From contig NZ_CP026031.1 in the NCBI RefSeq assembly GCF_003726095.1, forward strand, positions 4,714,001 to 4,778,000: 64,000 nucleotides of DNA. The letters are read 5' to 3'. Below, in pieces: positions 52,858 to 62,086 of the stretch; positions within the stretch are counted from its first letter, which is position 1; every line of letters begins with the position of its first letter. Under the pieces are notes generated by a model. It searched no databases. It was not told the DNA's origin and saw nothing but the letters and a program-made list of their open reading frames with translations. A program made the position numbers and the translations under genes. The DNA comes from Niallia circulans. GTDB taxonomy: Bacteria > Bacillota > Bacilli > Bacillales > Cytobacillaceae.

Positions 52858-52858
52858 C

Positions 52859-52981
52859 TCATATTTTGTTGGAATACTTATATCCTAAAATAATTAAATT
52901 AAAAGCAATCAAATAGACCCATGCACCGAGGTTTGCTACACTAATTCCTATCAATAGTAATAAAGGATTTTTCCATTTCAT
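52859..52981 (-). CDS. 40-residue membrane peptide, or N-terminal remnant of an MFS transporter
   Basis: ATG at 52981, after AGGGGTCG, opens a 40-residue frame with one or two hydrophobic helices (MKWKNPLLLLIGISVANLGA, then WVYLIAFNLIILG). The sequence resembles the first helix of Bacillus MFS permeases of the NPLLLLIGISVANLG type, so it may be the leftover start of a deleted transporter gene. It has its own T-box leader upstream and hairpin downstream, however, so it is probably still transcribed as a short mRNA. No known small-protein family is recognised. Confidence 0.5.
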   Translation of the reverse strand: MKWKNPLLLLIGISVANLGAWVYLIAFNLIILGYKYSNKI

Positions 52982-53013
52982 GTTAATCGACCCCTAAATT
53001 CAAAATTATTTCC

Positions 53014-53320
53014 AAAAAAAAATCTCATCTCCAAGGTGTATTACTTTTGGGACGAGATTTTGTAAATTTAGAAGTTTGCGATGCCACCCCAGTTTATTAC
53101 TATGTCGCCATAGAAACCTCTCAAGTATGACATTTGTATAAATGTGTATACTTTTTCTCGATAACGGGGGAACCCGACACATAATCAAAAATCAGAAGCT
53201 TTCCTATGTGCAGCTCAATGACTTGCTTCAATATGCTGCTACATCCTCCATTTCCAGCGATAGGAGTTCTCTGTAATGCTTGAACATATCTACTCTACTT
53301 TTCTCTTCTTAGCTTTTATT
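53014..53320 (-). promoter_or_regulatory. T-box riboswitch (tRNA-responsive leader)
   Basis: Read on the minus strand, the leader contains the T-box motif GGGGTGGCATCGC (53077-53090; consensus AGGGTGGNACCGCG). A terminator follows: ATCTC-GTCCC and GGAGATGAGAT with nine T, 53014-53058. Upstream are a stem I-type segment, AGAGAACTCC, GCTGGAAA and GGAG (about 53270-53245), and the CCGTTATC block (about 53158-53165) common to T-box leaders. An extended -10 (TGATAATAT, 53335-53327) precedes it. The T-box bulge reads TGGC, which would fit a tRNA with discriminator G; I cannot assign the specifier codon safely. It controls the 40-residue frame at 52981. Confidence 0.8.
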
Positions 53321-53335
53321 AAAGGTATATTATCA

Positions 53336-53527
53336 TAATAGATTGAATAAATAAACGATTGAATAAGTGAATAAATAAGACAGGGATGGATATGCAGGTT
53401 TTTCGATCTTTCTATTCGAATATATTCTTAAGGAAGCTTTTTCTTATAAGATTTCAAAAGCTGTTTTTGAAAAGGGGATGTGGTGTTTGAAGTGCAGGGG
53501 ATATTATAAATATGGAGGAGATGCTAA
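53336..53527. other. non-coding interval upstream of the DinB-like gene
   Basis: AT-rich DNA between the divergent T-box leader and the DUF1572 gene. It probably holds promoters for both; none can be placed firmly on the plus strand. Confidence 0.4.
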
Positions 53528-54076
53528 ATGAGCATAGAAAGGGAATATTTGCAGGCTGTCGTTAATCGATTTAAAGAGGTAAAAAAACTTGGAGATAATA
53601 CATTTGAGCAAATAGGGGAAAAAGAAATAAATTGGACTTATAATAGCTCGTCCAATAGTATAGCCATTATTGTAAAACATATGAGTGGAAATATGATTTC
53701 TAGATGGACAGATTTCTTAAACACAGACGGAGAAAAGGAATATAGGAATCGCGAGGAGGAATTTACTGATAATATTTCTTCAAAGGAAGAGCTTCATACA
53801 GTGTGGGAAAATGGGTGGAAGGTATTAATAGATTCATTGACTAATTTAAAGGAAGAGGATTTATTAAAAACTATTTACATTCGTGGAGAAGGACATTTAG
53901 TGCTCGAAGCTATAGAAAGACAAATGGCTCATTATGCCTATCATGTTGGGCAAATCGTTTATATCGGAAAGTTCATAAAAGACACAGAATGGAAGAGTCT
54001 TAGTATTCCAAAAGGAAAATCAGAGGAGTATTTAATAGAAATGAAGGAGAAGCATAAAAAAGGTATCGTGGAATAG
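53528..54076 (+). CDS. DUF1572 protein of the DinB-like fold
   Basis: A 182-residue cytoplasmic four-helix bundle protein. SIAIIVKHMSGNMISRWTDFL (His about residue 56) and AIERQMAHYAYHVGQIVYIGK (His residues about 138 and 142) supply the three histidines that bind a metal in DinB/YfiT-like proteins. The DUF1572 family is uncharacterised; thiol-dependent transferase activity is known for relatives. The start follows GGAGGAG. A Nudix gene begins 20 bp after its stop, so the two probably form one transcript ending at 54626. Confidence 0.85.
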   Translation: MSIEREYLQAVVNRFKEVKKLGDNTFEQIGEKEINWTYNSSSNSIAIIVKHMSGNMISRWTDFLNTDGEKEYRNREEEFTDNISSKEELHTVWENGWKVLIDSLTNLKEEDLLKTIYIRGEGHLVLEAIERQMAHYAYHVGQIVYIGKFIKDTEWKSLSIPKGKSEEYLIEMKEKHKKGIVE

Positions 54077-54095
54077 AGGAGGGAGCTAGACGAAA

Positions 54096-54521
54096 ATGTT
54101 TATTGTAAATGTAGAAGGAGCAGTTAGAAGAGCGGATAAGTGGTTGATTGTAGAAAGAAGTAGAAAAGAGGAACATGCTGGGGGAATGCTCTCTCTTGTA
54201 GGCGGAAAAGTAGATTTAGAAGGGAATTCCATAGATATTCTCGAAAGAACAGTCAAACGAGAAATTTTAGAAGAAGTAGGTGTGACGGTTAGAGATAAAA
54301 TGGAATATGTGCATAGCACCTCATTTGTAACAGAAAGTGGGAAGCATGTAATTGATATAGTATTTCTATGCGAGCATGAGCAAGGCGAAGCATTTGTTAA
54401 AAGTCCTGATGAAGTAGAAAATATAGAATGGCTGACAACTGAAGAGGTATTAGATCATTCACATGCACCTAGTTATGTAAAAGAAAGTATAAAGCGAGCG
54501 GCAGTATTGCTTCAAGCGTAA
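54096..54521 (+). CDS. Nudix hydrolase
   Basis: A 141-residue pyrophosphohydrolase of the MutT/Nudix fold. The Nudix helix REILEEVGV and the preceding GGKV loop are clear. Spacing between them is longer than the standard box and the usual first Glu seems replaced by Asp (SIDILERTVKREIL), so the motif is slightly unusual. Substrate is unknown; small Nudix enzymes of this type hydrolyse modified nucleotides or sugar nucleotides. It is co-transcribed with the DinB-like gene. Confidence 0.85.
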   Translation: MFIVNVEGAVRRADKWLIVERSRKEEHAGGMLSLVGGKVDLEGNSIDILERTVKREILEEVGVTVRDKMEYVHSTSFVTESGKHVIDIVFLCEHEQGEAFVKSPDEVENIEWLTTEEVLDHSHAPSYVKESIKRAAVLLQA

Positions 54522-54625
54522 GCTTTATTAGGATAATCACCTTTAATTATTCTATGTGCAGCAAAACCATTTAAGTTGTTGGGGAAAATAGTAAGTTATA
54601 CCAGTTTAAATATAGGAACTTAGTG

Positions 54626-54659
54626 AAAAAGATAACAGGATAACTGTTATCTTTTTTTT
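54626..54659 (+). terminator. terminator between the Nudix gene and the pst operon
   Basis: AAAAAGATAACAG and CTGTTATCTTTTT form a 13-bp perfect stem with a 5-nt loop and eight T. Confidence 0.9.
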
Positions 54660-54693
54660 GGATATTTACAAAAAATAACATTAGGTAGATTGC

Positions 54694-54743
54694 TTTTAAC
54701 GTTATTTACAAAACCTTTACATTCAGTCAATAGAATATTTACA
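54694..54743 (+). promoter_or_regulatory. Pho box of the pst operon
   Basis: Hexamers in an exact 11-bp register: TTTTAA (54694), TTTACA (54705), TTTACA (54716), TCAATA (54727) and TTTACA (54738). PhoP of Bacillus binds TT(A/C/T)A(C/T)A repeats with 5-bp spacers, so this is a strong site for activation by phosphate starvation. An extra TTTACA/TAACAT pair lies at 54665-54681. Confidence 0.8.
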
Positions 54744-54811
54744 GTGGAGATTTATCATACTATTAGACAAGAAATGACATAAATAGTTGCTATTCTTTTT
54801 GGAGGTAAATC

Positions 54812-55645
54812 ATGGTCATTATAAAAAAACTAAAAATAGTACTCTCGTTACTGTCTATACTCCTTTTATTATCAGCATGTTCAAGTAATGAAGAAACGGA
54901 ACAATCAACAAATGACAGTAAACCCATATCGATTTCAGGATCTACTTCCGTTGGACCACTTGCTGAGAAATTAGCAGCAAAATATCATGAACACGATCAA
55001 ACTAAAATTGAAATAAATCAAATTGGATCTTCCGCAGGAATTACAAATGCGATGAGTGGCGTTTCCGAAATTGGAATGTCTTCACGAGATTTAAAAGATG
55101 AAGAGAAAGGAAAATTAAAAGAAGTAGTTATTGCTTACGATGGAATAGTAGTTGTCACACATCCTAGCAATAAAGTGAAAGAATTGACATTAGAACAAGT
55201 AAAGCAAATATTCACTGGGAAAGTGACAAACTGGAGTCAGCTTGGCGGCGATGATATGGAGATTGTTGTTGTTTCTCGTGAAGATGGATCTGGTTCACGT
55301 GATGCTTTTCAAGAAATTGTAGGCTATAGCTCTGGTGAATTAATTAGAAACTCTATCATTGCCAGCGGAAATGGAAATATTAAAACGACAGTTGCAAATA
55401 ATAAACATGCCGTAGGCTTCATTTCTTTTGAATATATTGATGATGCTATTTCGACTATCGATATTGATGGCGTTGCTGCTACTGCCGAAAATGTATTAGA
55501 GCAAAAATATAAGTTATCAAGACCATTTTTATTTGTCTATAAAGATGGGAATTTAACTGCAAATGGGCAGAAGTTCATCGATTTTATTCTAAGTGATGAA
55601 GGGCAAAAAATTGCAGCAGAGGCAGGAGCAATTCCTATTAAGTAA
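54812..55645 (+). CDS. pstS: phosphate-binding lipoprotein PstS
   Basis: High-affinity phosphate receptor of the Pst importer, 277 residues. The signal peptide ends in the lipobox LSACSS (Cys about residue 24). The binding domain begins ISISGSTSVGPLAEKL, whose Ser/Thr loop contacts phosphate, and has SSAGITNAMSGVSEIGMSSR and VVSREDGSGSRDAF, the other conserved phosphate-binding segments. It starts after GGAGGTAAATC and leads the pstSCAB-phoU operon behind a Pho box. Confidence 0.95.
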   Translation: MVIIKKLKIVLSLLSILLLLSACSSNEETEQSTNDSKPISISGSTSVGPLAEKLAAKYHEHDQTKIEINQIGSSAGITNAMSGVSEIGMSSRDLKDEEKGKLKEVVIAYDGIVVVTHPSNKVKELTLEQVKQIFTGKVTNWSQLGGDDMEIVVVSREDGSGSRDAFQEIVGYSSGELIRNSIIASGNGNIKTTVANNKHAVGFISFEYIDDAISTIDIDGVAATAENVLEQKYKLSRPFLFVYKDGNLTANGQKFIDFILSDEGQKIAAEAGAIPIK

Positions 55646-55683
55646 TACCAAAATCTTTAGAAGTAATCTTGGAGGAAAATAGA

Positions 55684-56598
55684 GTGTCTATTCAAACAAC
55701 CGAAAAGCAAGCCTCAGCAATGGGCAAAGCAAATAAGAGGAAATATATGTTTGAGAAGGTTTCGGCAAGAGTTTTCTTGTTTTGTGCCCTTCTTTCCGTA
55801 ATCAGCTTAGTATTAATTATTGGATTTGTTTTCTATAAAGGGGCCCATCCTTTTATTGCAGAAGGATTTAGTTTTTTTGATTTTCTCTTTGGAGTCGACT
55901 GGGTGCCTAGTGAAGGAGAATTTGGGATTTGGCCCATGATTGTCGCATCTCTGTATGCAACTATAGGAGCACTTATTATTGGAGTTCCCATTGGATTATT
56001 CACAGCTATCTTCTTGGCGGAAATCGCATCAAAGCCAATAGCCAAAATTGTTTCACCAGCCATTCAGCTTTTAGCTGGTATTCCATCTGTTTTATATGGT
56101 GTTTTTGGACTAGCAATTATCGTACCTTTTTTACAAAATACTTTAGGATTAGTAAAAGGACAAAGTTTATTAGCGGTTATTTTAGTATTAGCAATTATGA
56201 TGCTGCCAACGATTGTAACAGTCGCAGAGACAGCGATTCGCGCTGTACCAAAAACATACCGGGAAGGTTCCCTTGCGCTTGGTGTATCGGAAATTGGAAC
56301 AATCTTTAAGGTTGTTGTCCCCGCAGCGAAGTCAGGTATTATGACAGCCATTGTATTGGGCTTAGGTCGAGCGATTGGTGAGACAATGGCGGTTATTCTC
56401 GTTGCTGGTAACAGTTTGATTGTGCCAACAAGCTTAACAGATAGTATACGCCCACTGACAACAAACATTGCATTGGAAATGGGCTATGCAGCAGGAACGC
56501 ATCAAGAAATGTTATTTGCAACTGGGATTGTATTATTCTCGTTTATTTTAATCTTGAATTTTGTTTTAGCGAAAATTAGTGCGAAGGGTGGCAAATAA
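55684..56598 (+). CDS. pstC: phosphate ABC transporter permease PstC
   Basis: Six-helix permease of about 304 residues. It has a cytoplasmic N-terminal leader, FYKGAHPFIAEGFSFFDFLFG, the PMIVASLYATIGALIIGVPIGL core and the EAA-type loop REGSLALGVSEIGTIFKVVVPAA. GTG at 55684 is preferred over TTG 55669 because GGAGG is properly spaced for it. It forms the membrane channel with PstA. Confidence 0.93.
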   Translation: MSIQTTEKQASAMGKANKRKYMFEKVSARVFLFCALLSVISLVLIIGFVFYKGAHPFIAEGFSFFDFLFGVDWVPSEGEFGIWPMIVASLYATIGALIIGVPIGLFTAIFLAEIASKPIAKIVSPAIQLLAGIPSVLYGVFGLAIIVPFLQNTLGLVKGQSLLAVILVLAIMMLPTIVTVAETAIRAVPKTYREGSLALGVSEIGTIFKVVVPAAKSGIMTAIVLGLGRAIGETMAVILVAGNSLIVPTSLTDSIRPLTTNIALEMGYAAGTHQEMLFATGIVLFSFILILNFVLAKISAKGGK

Positions 56599-56599
56599 G

Positions 56600-57424
56600 A
56601 TGAGAAAAATGAAAGATAACTTGTTACGCGGCCTTCTTTGGTTTTCTGCTTTCTTATCTGTTGCTGTTCTCGTTATGATTGTTGGCTATATCTTTTATAA
56701 AGGAGCTCACTTGCTCAGCTTCGATTTTATTTTTGGTGACTATTCTCCAAGTGGCGGCGGTGGAATTTGGCCGATGATTGTCACAACAATTTATACGATT
56801 GTCATTTCCTTGCTGATTGCTACACCAATTGGAATATTAGCAGCTGTTTATTTACAAGAGTATGCGAAACAAGGTCGATTGGTAAAAATCATTCGCTTTG
56901 CAACAGAAAGTTTAACAGGTATTCCCTCAATTATTTATGGTTTATTTGGGGCAGTATTCTTTGTAACCACCTTAAAATTAGGAATGTCTATTTTAGCGGC
57001 ATCTTTGACATTAACGATTATCGTACTGCCAGTTATTATCCGAACAACCGAGGAATCTTTAAAGACAGTTCCTCCTACTTATCGTGAAGGATCATTAGCC
57101 CTTGGTACAACAAGATTGCAAACATTGTATAAAGTTATTTTACCAAGTGCGATGCCAGGAATTTTATCAGGAATTATCTTATCTATCGGAAGAATAGTTG
57201 GGGAGTCAGCAGCTATTTTCTTAACGGCAGGAACAGTTGCTGCCATGCCAGAGGGCCTGTTGTCCTCCGCTCGTACGCTAACGGTTCATTCCTTCTTAGT
57301 AACACAAGAGTCTGGAGATATTGAATTAGCGGCAGCAGTTGGTATTGTGCTAATCGTTATTATTCTTGCTATAAACCTTATCGCAACATTTATATCGAAA
57401 AAGCTAAACAAAGCAGACTACTAA
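56600..57424 (+). CDS. pstA: phosphate ABC transporter permease PstA
   Basis: About 274 residues, six helices. Typical motifs are SGGGGIWPMIVTTIYT, TGIPSIIYGLFGAVFF and the EAA loop REGSLALGTTRLQTLYKVILPSA. ATG 56600 follows AAGGGTGG and starts one base after the pstC stop; the frame back to 56579 would overlap pstC. It partners PstC. Confidence 0.93.
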   Translation: MRKMKDNLLRGLLWFSAFLSVAVLVMIVGYIFYKGAHLLSFDFIFGDYSPSGGGGIWPMIVTTIYTIVISLLIATPIGILAAVYLQEYAKQGRLVKIIRFATESLTGIPSIIYGLFGAVFFVTTLKLGMSILAASLTLTIIVLPVIIRTTEESLKTVPPTYREGSLALGTTRLQTLYKVILPSAMPGILSGIILSIGRIVGESAAIFLTAGTVAAMPEGLLSSARTLTVHSFLVTQESGDIELAAAVGIVLIVIILAINLIATFISKKLNKADY

Positions 57425-57443
57425 TTTTTAAAGGGGTATGTTT

Positions 57444-58274
57444 ATGACTACAACAGTAACAGAAAAAAGTCAAAAGAAAACAGGGAAAGCATTCTTAAAG
57501 GTTGGTCAAGAAGATACAACGGGTGCATCAAAAATTAGTGTAAGTGACCTAAATTTATTTTACGGTGAAAAACAGGCTTTGTTTGGAGTAACCCTAGATA
57601 TTGAAGAAAAGAAAGTAACAGCTTTAATTGGACCTTCTGGCTGTGGAAAATCAACTTTCCTAAGAACATTGAATCGAATGAATGATTTAATCGATGGCGT
57701 AAAAATTGCAGGAGATATTATTATTGATGGAGAAAATATCTATTCTTCCAATGATGTTATTAAGCTTCGTACAAGAGTCGGCATGGTTTTTCAAAAGCCG
57801 AATTTATTCCCGATGAGTATTTATGACAATGTGGCTTATGGTCCAAGAATGCAAGGCATTAAAAACAAAAAAGAATTAAATAAAATTGTCGAAGAGAGCT
57901 TACGTGGGGCTGCGATTTGGGATGAAGTAAAAGACCGCTTAAAGACATCTGCACTTGGCTTATCGGGTGGACAGCAGCAGCGTGTCTGTATAGCTCGTGC
58001 AATTGCAATGAAACCAGATATTATTTTAATGGATGAGCCTACTTCTGCTTTAGATCCGATTTCTACATTGAAGGTAGAAGAGCTGATTACAAAAATGAAA
58101 AAGGATTATACAATTGTTATTGTTACACACAATATGCAGCAAGCAGCAAGAATCTCCGATAAAACAGCCTTTTTCTTAAACGGAGAAGTAGTTGAATACG
58201 ATGAAACAAATAAGATTTTTTCCACACCTAGAGATCAGCGGACAGAAGATTATGTCACAGGTCGATTTGGATAA
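57444..58274 (+). CDS. pstB: phosphate ABC transporter ATPase PstB
   Basis: About 276 residues. It has Walker [10 protein letters not shown], the PstB-specific [11 protein letters not shown] after it, signature [16 protein letters not shown], Walker [13 protein letters not shown] and switch His in [11 protein letters not shown]. An N-terminal extension of about 30 residues ([17 protein letters not shown]) precedes the domain, longer than in most PstB. ATG 57444 has better spacing from AAAGGGG than 57438. Confidence 0.94.
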   Translation: MTTTVTEKSQKKTGKAFLKVGQEDTTGASKISVSDLNLFYGEKQALFGVTLDIEEKKVTALIGPSGCGKSTFLRTLNRMNDLIDGVKIAGDIIIDGENIYSSNDVIKLRTRVGMVFQKPNLFPMSIYDNVAYGPRMQGIKNKKELNKIVEESLRGAAIWDEVKDRLKTSALGLSGGQQQRVCIARAIAMKPDIILMDEPTSALDPISTLKVEELITKMKKDYTIVIVTHNMQQAARISDKTAFFLNGEVVEYDETNKIFSTPRDQRTEDYVTGRFG

Positions 58275-58286
58275 TAGGAGGAACTA

Positions 58287-58946
58287 ATGGTCATTCGAGA
58301 AAACTTTGAGAAGAAGCTAGGCGAGTTAAAACAAAAAATTAGTGAAATGGGTGAAATGTCCATTACTCAGTTAGAAGAGGCTTTTGATGCATTAAAAGCG
58401 CAAGATGTAGAAATTGCTTTAAATGTAATGGAAGAAGATAATGACATTGATAATCTAGAATCTGAAATTAATCATTTTGCAATTTGGTTAATGGCGAAGG
58501 AACAGCCTGTTGCAAGAGACTTACGTGTTGTAATTGGTGTTATCAAAATTTCATCCGAAATTGAGCGAGTAGCTGATTTTGCTGTAAACATTGCTAAAGC
58601 AACAATTAAGATAGGAAAAGCAACTTCTCTTCTGGATTTAACCCATTTAGAGAAAATGAAGGAACTATCAATCGAAATGCTGCAAAAAGCAGTAAAATCC
58701 TTTATAGAGGAAGATATTGTCCTTGCAAAGGAAGTAAGTAAGTTAGAAGATAAAGTGGATGATTATTATTTAGAAACCTATAAAAAATTGACAGCCTATT
58801 TAAGTGAACATCCCGAAGAAACAAATCAGCTTGTTCAATTATTATTTATCAACCGTTATTTGGAAAGAACAGCTGACCATATAACCAATATGGCGGAAAG
58901 CACGGGATATTTGATTAAAGGAAAGATTTATGATTTTAATTCCTAA
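58287..58946 (+). CDS. phoU: phosphate signalling protein PhoU
   Basis: A 219-residue all-helical protein made of two PhoU three-helix repeats, with the metal-binding type motifs KISSEIERVADFAVNIA and RYLERTADHITNMAES. PhoU modulates Pst activity and phosphate signalling or tolerance. It starts 12 bp after pstB with an AGGAGG site and ends the operon. Confidence 0.93.
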   Translation: MVIRENFEKKLGELKQKISEMGEMSITQLEEAFDALKAQDVEIALNVMEEDNDIDNLESEINHFAIWLMAKEQPVARDLRVVIGVIKISSEIERVADFAVNIAKATIKIGKATSLLDLTHLEKMKELSIEMLQKAVKSFIEEDIVLAKEVSKLEDKVDDYYLETYKKLTAYLSEHPEETNQLVQLLFINRYLERTADHITNMAESTGYLIKGKIYDFNS

Positions 58947-59005
58947 GAGAAAAGCAATTTGAAAAGTATAGACCTCTATCCCTTAATCGATTGAGTTCAT
59001 ATTCT

Positions 59006-59049
59006 AATATTAAAGTCACCAGTTCAAAAGAATTGGTGACTTTAATATT
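59006..59049. terminator. 16-bp perfect hairpin after phoU
   Basis: AATATTAAAGTCACCA and TGGTGACTTTAATATT pair perfectly. The T content after the stem is low, so termination may be weak or it may be an RNA-stability element. The remaining DNA to 59276 holds no gene I can support. Confidence 0.55.
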
Positions 59050-59276
59050 GACAAACACATCATTATAAATAGAAAATATTGTTAGCAATAATGTATTTCG
59101 TCATCTGTAAAAAATTTCTTAAAAACAATTCATTTTAATTCAACTAAATTGGTGTCTTCTTTTTTATTTACTAACTATAATTTTGGTAGCGGTTTCATTT
59201 AGGCTGCTTATAGAGTAACCTTTCTTTAATTTTATATGAGCTAGACCAATCAATGAGTAGGTTAGGGGAAGAAAGT

Positions 59277-60314
59277 ATGAAAAACAAAGGCTATATCTTG
59301 TTTGTAATTCTGCTTATATTCGTTAGTGCATGTGAAAATAAACAGGCAACTAGCATTCGTATCAAAAATAACCCCCATGAACAAGCGATCTATAAAGAGC
59401 CATTGCTTAATCAAGATAAGGAAAAGATAATTTCCTTTGTTACAAAGTCTCTTGATAATCCAGTTTTCATAGAAGCAAAGGAAGAAGCAGAACGAGTAAG
59501 CTCTCAGTTAGGGGTGAAAATGGAATGGTTGGCCCCGATGGTAGTCGATAGTCAGGAGCAAGCAAAAATAGTAGAGAGCTTAATTGAAAGAAAGGTAGAT
59601 GGCATTGTTATCAGTGTCTTGGATACCAAGAAAATGACTCCGCTTATCAATAAAGCAGTATCACAAGGGATAAAGGTGGCTACTTTTGATTCCGATGCAC
59701 CGGCTAGCAATCGGGCATTTTATGTTGGAACGAATAATTATGAACTTGGACAAGAAAGTGGAAAATCTTTGGTGAAAATAGTAAAAGAAAAAAAATTGCA
59801 TCAGCGTCATCTCAGAGTTTTGATTATGACTGGGGTGAAGGAAAGTGTCAATATGCAAGAGAGAATCGAAGGATTTAAAGATGCAACGGAAGAATTAGAT
59901 TTAGAGTTTGTTGATATGGTAGAATCCTATGATGACATAAATCGCGCTTCAGAGCTTCTAGAGAATTATGTGAAAAGGAATCCTCATTTTGATTTGTTTT
60001 TTAGTGCTGGAGCATGGCCGTTATTTTCTCCTCCTGAAGGGATGATTTCATATAAAAGGTGGAAAGAAACTGGCGGTATAGCTGTGATTGTTGATACATT
60101 TTATCCAATAGTATTTGCTGCCAATAAAGGATTAGCAGATGCGCTAGTTGGACAAGACTTTCAGGAAATGGGACGTCTAAGTGTTGAAAACATGTATAAA
60201 TTAATTAATGGGGACAAAGTTAAAGAAACGATGATATATACGGGATTGGAATACGGCAATGCAGATAATTATGAAGAACTGTTAAAAAGAAAAAAGCCGT
60301 GGGAGATAAAATAA
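59277..60314 (+). CDS. sugar-binding lipoprotein (periplasmic-binding/LacI fold), sensor type
   Basis: A type I solute-binding protein of about 345 residues. Its lipoprotein signal ends FVSACEN (Cys about residue 19). The sugar-binding fold has SFVTKSLDNPVFIEAKEEAE, KVDGIVISVLDTKKMTPLIN, VATFDSDAPASNRAFYVGTN and VKESVNMQERIEGFKDA. It is directly joined to a YesM-type kinase and a YesN-type regulator without permease genes, so it probably works as the ligand-sensing partner of the kinase, like XylFII with LytS. The ligand may be a pentose or ribose-like sugar; that is a guess. ATG 59277 is preferred (AGGGGAAG) over 59253. Confidence 0.82.
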   Translation: MKNKGYILFVILLIFVSACENKQATSIRIKNNPHEQAIYKEPLLNQDKEKIISFVTKSLDNPVFIEAKEEAERVSSQLGVKMEWLAPMVVDSQEQAKIVESLIERKVDGIVISVLDTKKMTPLINKAVSQGIKVATFDSDAPASNRAFYVGTNNYELGQESGKSLVKIVKEKKLHQRHLRVLIMTGVKESVNMQERIEGFKDATEELDLEFVDMVESYDDINRASELLENYVKRNPHFDLFFSAGAWPLFSPPEGMISYKRWKETGGIAVIVDTFYPIVFAANKGLADALVGQDFQEMGRLSVENMYKLINGDKVKETMIYTGLEYGNADNYEELLKRKKPWEIK

Positions 60315-62075
60315 ATGAAGAAATGGCTGAAATGGATCGATCTTTATAGTATCCGAACAAAAATGATTGTCTGCTTCTTGGCACTTAGTCTTATCCCGTT
60401 ATTAATTCTTGGTTATCTTTCCTATCAATATTACATCAATGATCTCCAAAACAGTATCAATGTTTATACCAATGAAGTAATTCAGCGTGTGGATAAAAAT
60501 ATCGAAACATACATTTTAGATATCGAGAATATTCTAGAAATCTATGATGATTATTACACAATTCAGTACTTAAGGTTGAATGAGGCAGGAGATATAGATG
60601 GGATACAGAAATATACTGTTCGTTTATGGGAAACGATAGAACTAATTAGGAATATGAAATCCGATTTAGTGGATATAAGAATCATTTCTCATACAGGAGA
60701 GACAATAAGCGCTCAAGGCGTATATTGGAGCGATATGAATGATCCTTTTTTTACGAATATGCGAAAAATAGATGAAGCGCAATTTGCAGTAAAATCACCT
60801 TATATGGATATGTTTAATCGCAATGTTTTTTCTATTGGAAAGAAAATTTTATCTCCTAGTTTAAGTGAACCAGCTTATTTGATTATTGATATTGATGTAA
60901 ATCTATTGAATCGAATTGTAAACGATATCAAATTAGGAGAGAAAGGGTATGTCTATTTTATAGATAGAACAGGGGAGGTAGAATTTTTTCCGGCAGATAC
61001 TAGTCATCCTATGTTTATAAAGGAACTAATGAACAATGATAGATGGTTAAATTCAGATAAAGGATCATTTGAAGAAGCGGTAAAGGGAAAACATTATCTT
61101 GTTAACTTTAAACAATCTGAGATTACAGGTTGGAATATTATTGGGGTCACTTATGCAGATGAACTTAATGAAGACATAAATAAAATCCGGCAGATAACCC
61201 TTGTAATTGCTGTGGGCAGCCTTCTGGTCGTTGTGCTCATAAGTATTTATTTAACGAATATCTTAACAAATCCAATTCGTGATTTGCGCAGAACAATTAA
61301 ACGGTTTGCAGATGATAATTTAGCCATTCGAGCACAAGTCAAAACGAACGATGAAATAGGGCAACTAGCAAGCAGTTTTAATGAATTAATGAATCGAATT
61401 CAATGGCTCGTTCAAAAAACGATGGATGATCAAGTGAAAATTCGCAAAATAGAGATGAAAGCACTACAAGAATTAATAAAGCCTCATTTTGTTTATAATA
61501 CATTAGACTCGATTATTGGATTATTAGAGCAAGAGCGAATTGAAGAAGCGCTAGATTTAATAGAAGCACTTGGCATGTTTTTTCGAACATCGTTAAGCCA
61601 TGGAAAGGATATCATTCTTATTGGTGCAGAAATCGAGCATATTCGTAACTATTTTACGATTCAGGAATTTCGCTTTTTTAATAAATTTGATACAAAAGTA
61701 GAAGTAGACGAAGAGATATTAAATTATGAGACGGTCAAGCTTATTTTGCAGCCATTAGTAGAGAATGCGATTTATCATGGTGTACGACGGATGAAAACAA
61801 GGGGGCTAATTGAAATTAAAGGCAAAGAAAAGGAGGGGGCAGTGGTTCTGGAAGTCATTGATAATGGGGTGGGAATGACAGCTGAAAAGGTGAATCACAT
61901 TAATAATGTATTAACAGGAATAGAAAAAATAGAGGATGAAAATGAATATTTTGGCATTCGAAATGTGAATGAGCGAATAAAATTAACCTATGGAATGGAG
62001 TATGGGATTTATTTTAAAAGTAAACCAAATGCGGGAACAACTGTAACAGTCATTTTACCTATTGTAAAAATATGA
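60315..62075 (+). CDS. YesM-type sensor histidine kinase
   Basis: Membrane kinase of 586 residues. A transmembrane helix (about 18-38), an extracellular dCache-like sensing domain (about 40-290), a second helix (about 292-315), a HAMP domain (NPIRDLRRTIKRFADDN) and a His-kinase domain with KPHFVYNTLDSIIGLL (His about residue 394) are followed by an HATPase (QPLVENAIYHGVRR, DNGVGM). It starts one base after the binding-protein gene, and its end overlaps the regulator's open frame. Confidence 0.9.
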   Translation: MKKWLKWIDLYSIRTKMIVCFLALSLIPLLILGYLSYQYYINDLQNSINVYTNEVIQRVDKNIETYILDIENILEIYDDYYTIQYLRLNEAGDIDGIQKYTVRLWETIELIRNMKSDLVDIRIISHTGETISAQGVYWSDMNDPFFTNMRKIDEAQFAVKSPYMDMFNRNVFSIGKKILSPSLSEPAYLIIDIDVNLLNRIVNDIKLGEKGYVYFIDRTGEVEFFPADTSHPMFIKELMNNDRWLNSDKGSFEEAVKGKHYLVNFKQSEITGWNIIGVTYADELNEDINKIRQITLVIAVGSLLVVVLISIYLTNILTNPIRDLRRTIKRFADDNLAIRAQVKTNDEIGQLASSFNELMNRIQWLVQKTMDDQVKIRKIEMKALQELIKPHFVYNTLDSIIGLLEQERIEEALDLIEALGMFFRTSLSHGKDIILIGAEIEHIRNYFTIQEFRFFNKFDTKVEVDEEILNYETVKLILQPLVENAIYHGVRRMKTRGLIEIKGKEKEGAVVLEVIDNGVGMTAEKVNHINNVLTGIEKIEDENEYFGIRNVNERIKLTYGMEYGIYFKSKPNAGTTVTVILPIVKI

Positions 62076-62086
62076 GGAGGAATCCT

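Noticed and set aside
53006..53188. A 60-residue minus-strand frame
   Set aside because: It lies entirely within the T-box leader and crosses its terminator; the conserved signal there is RNA, not protein.
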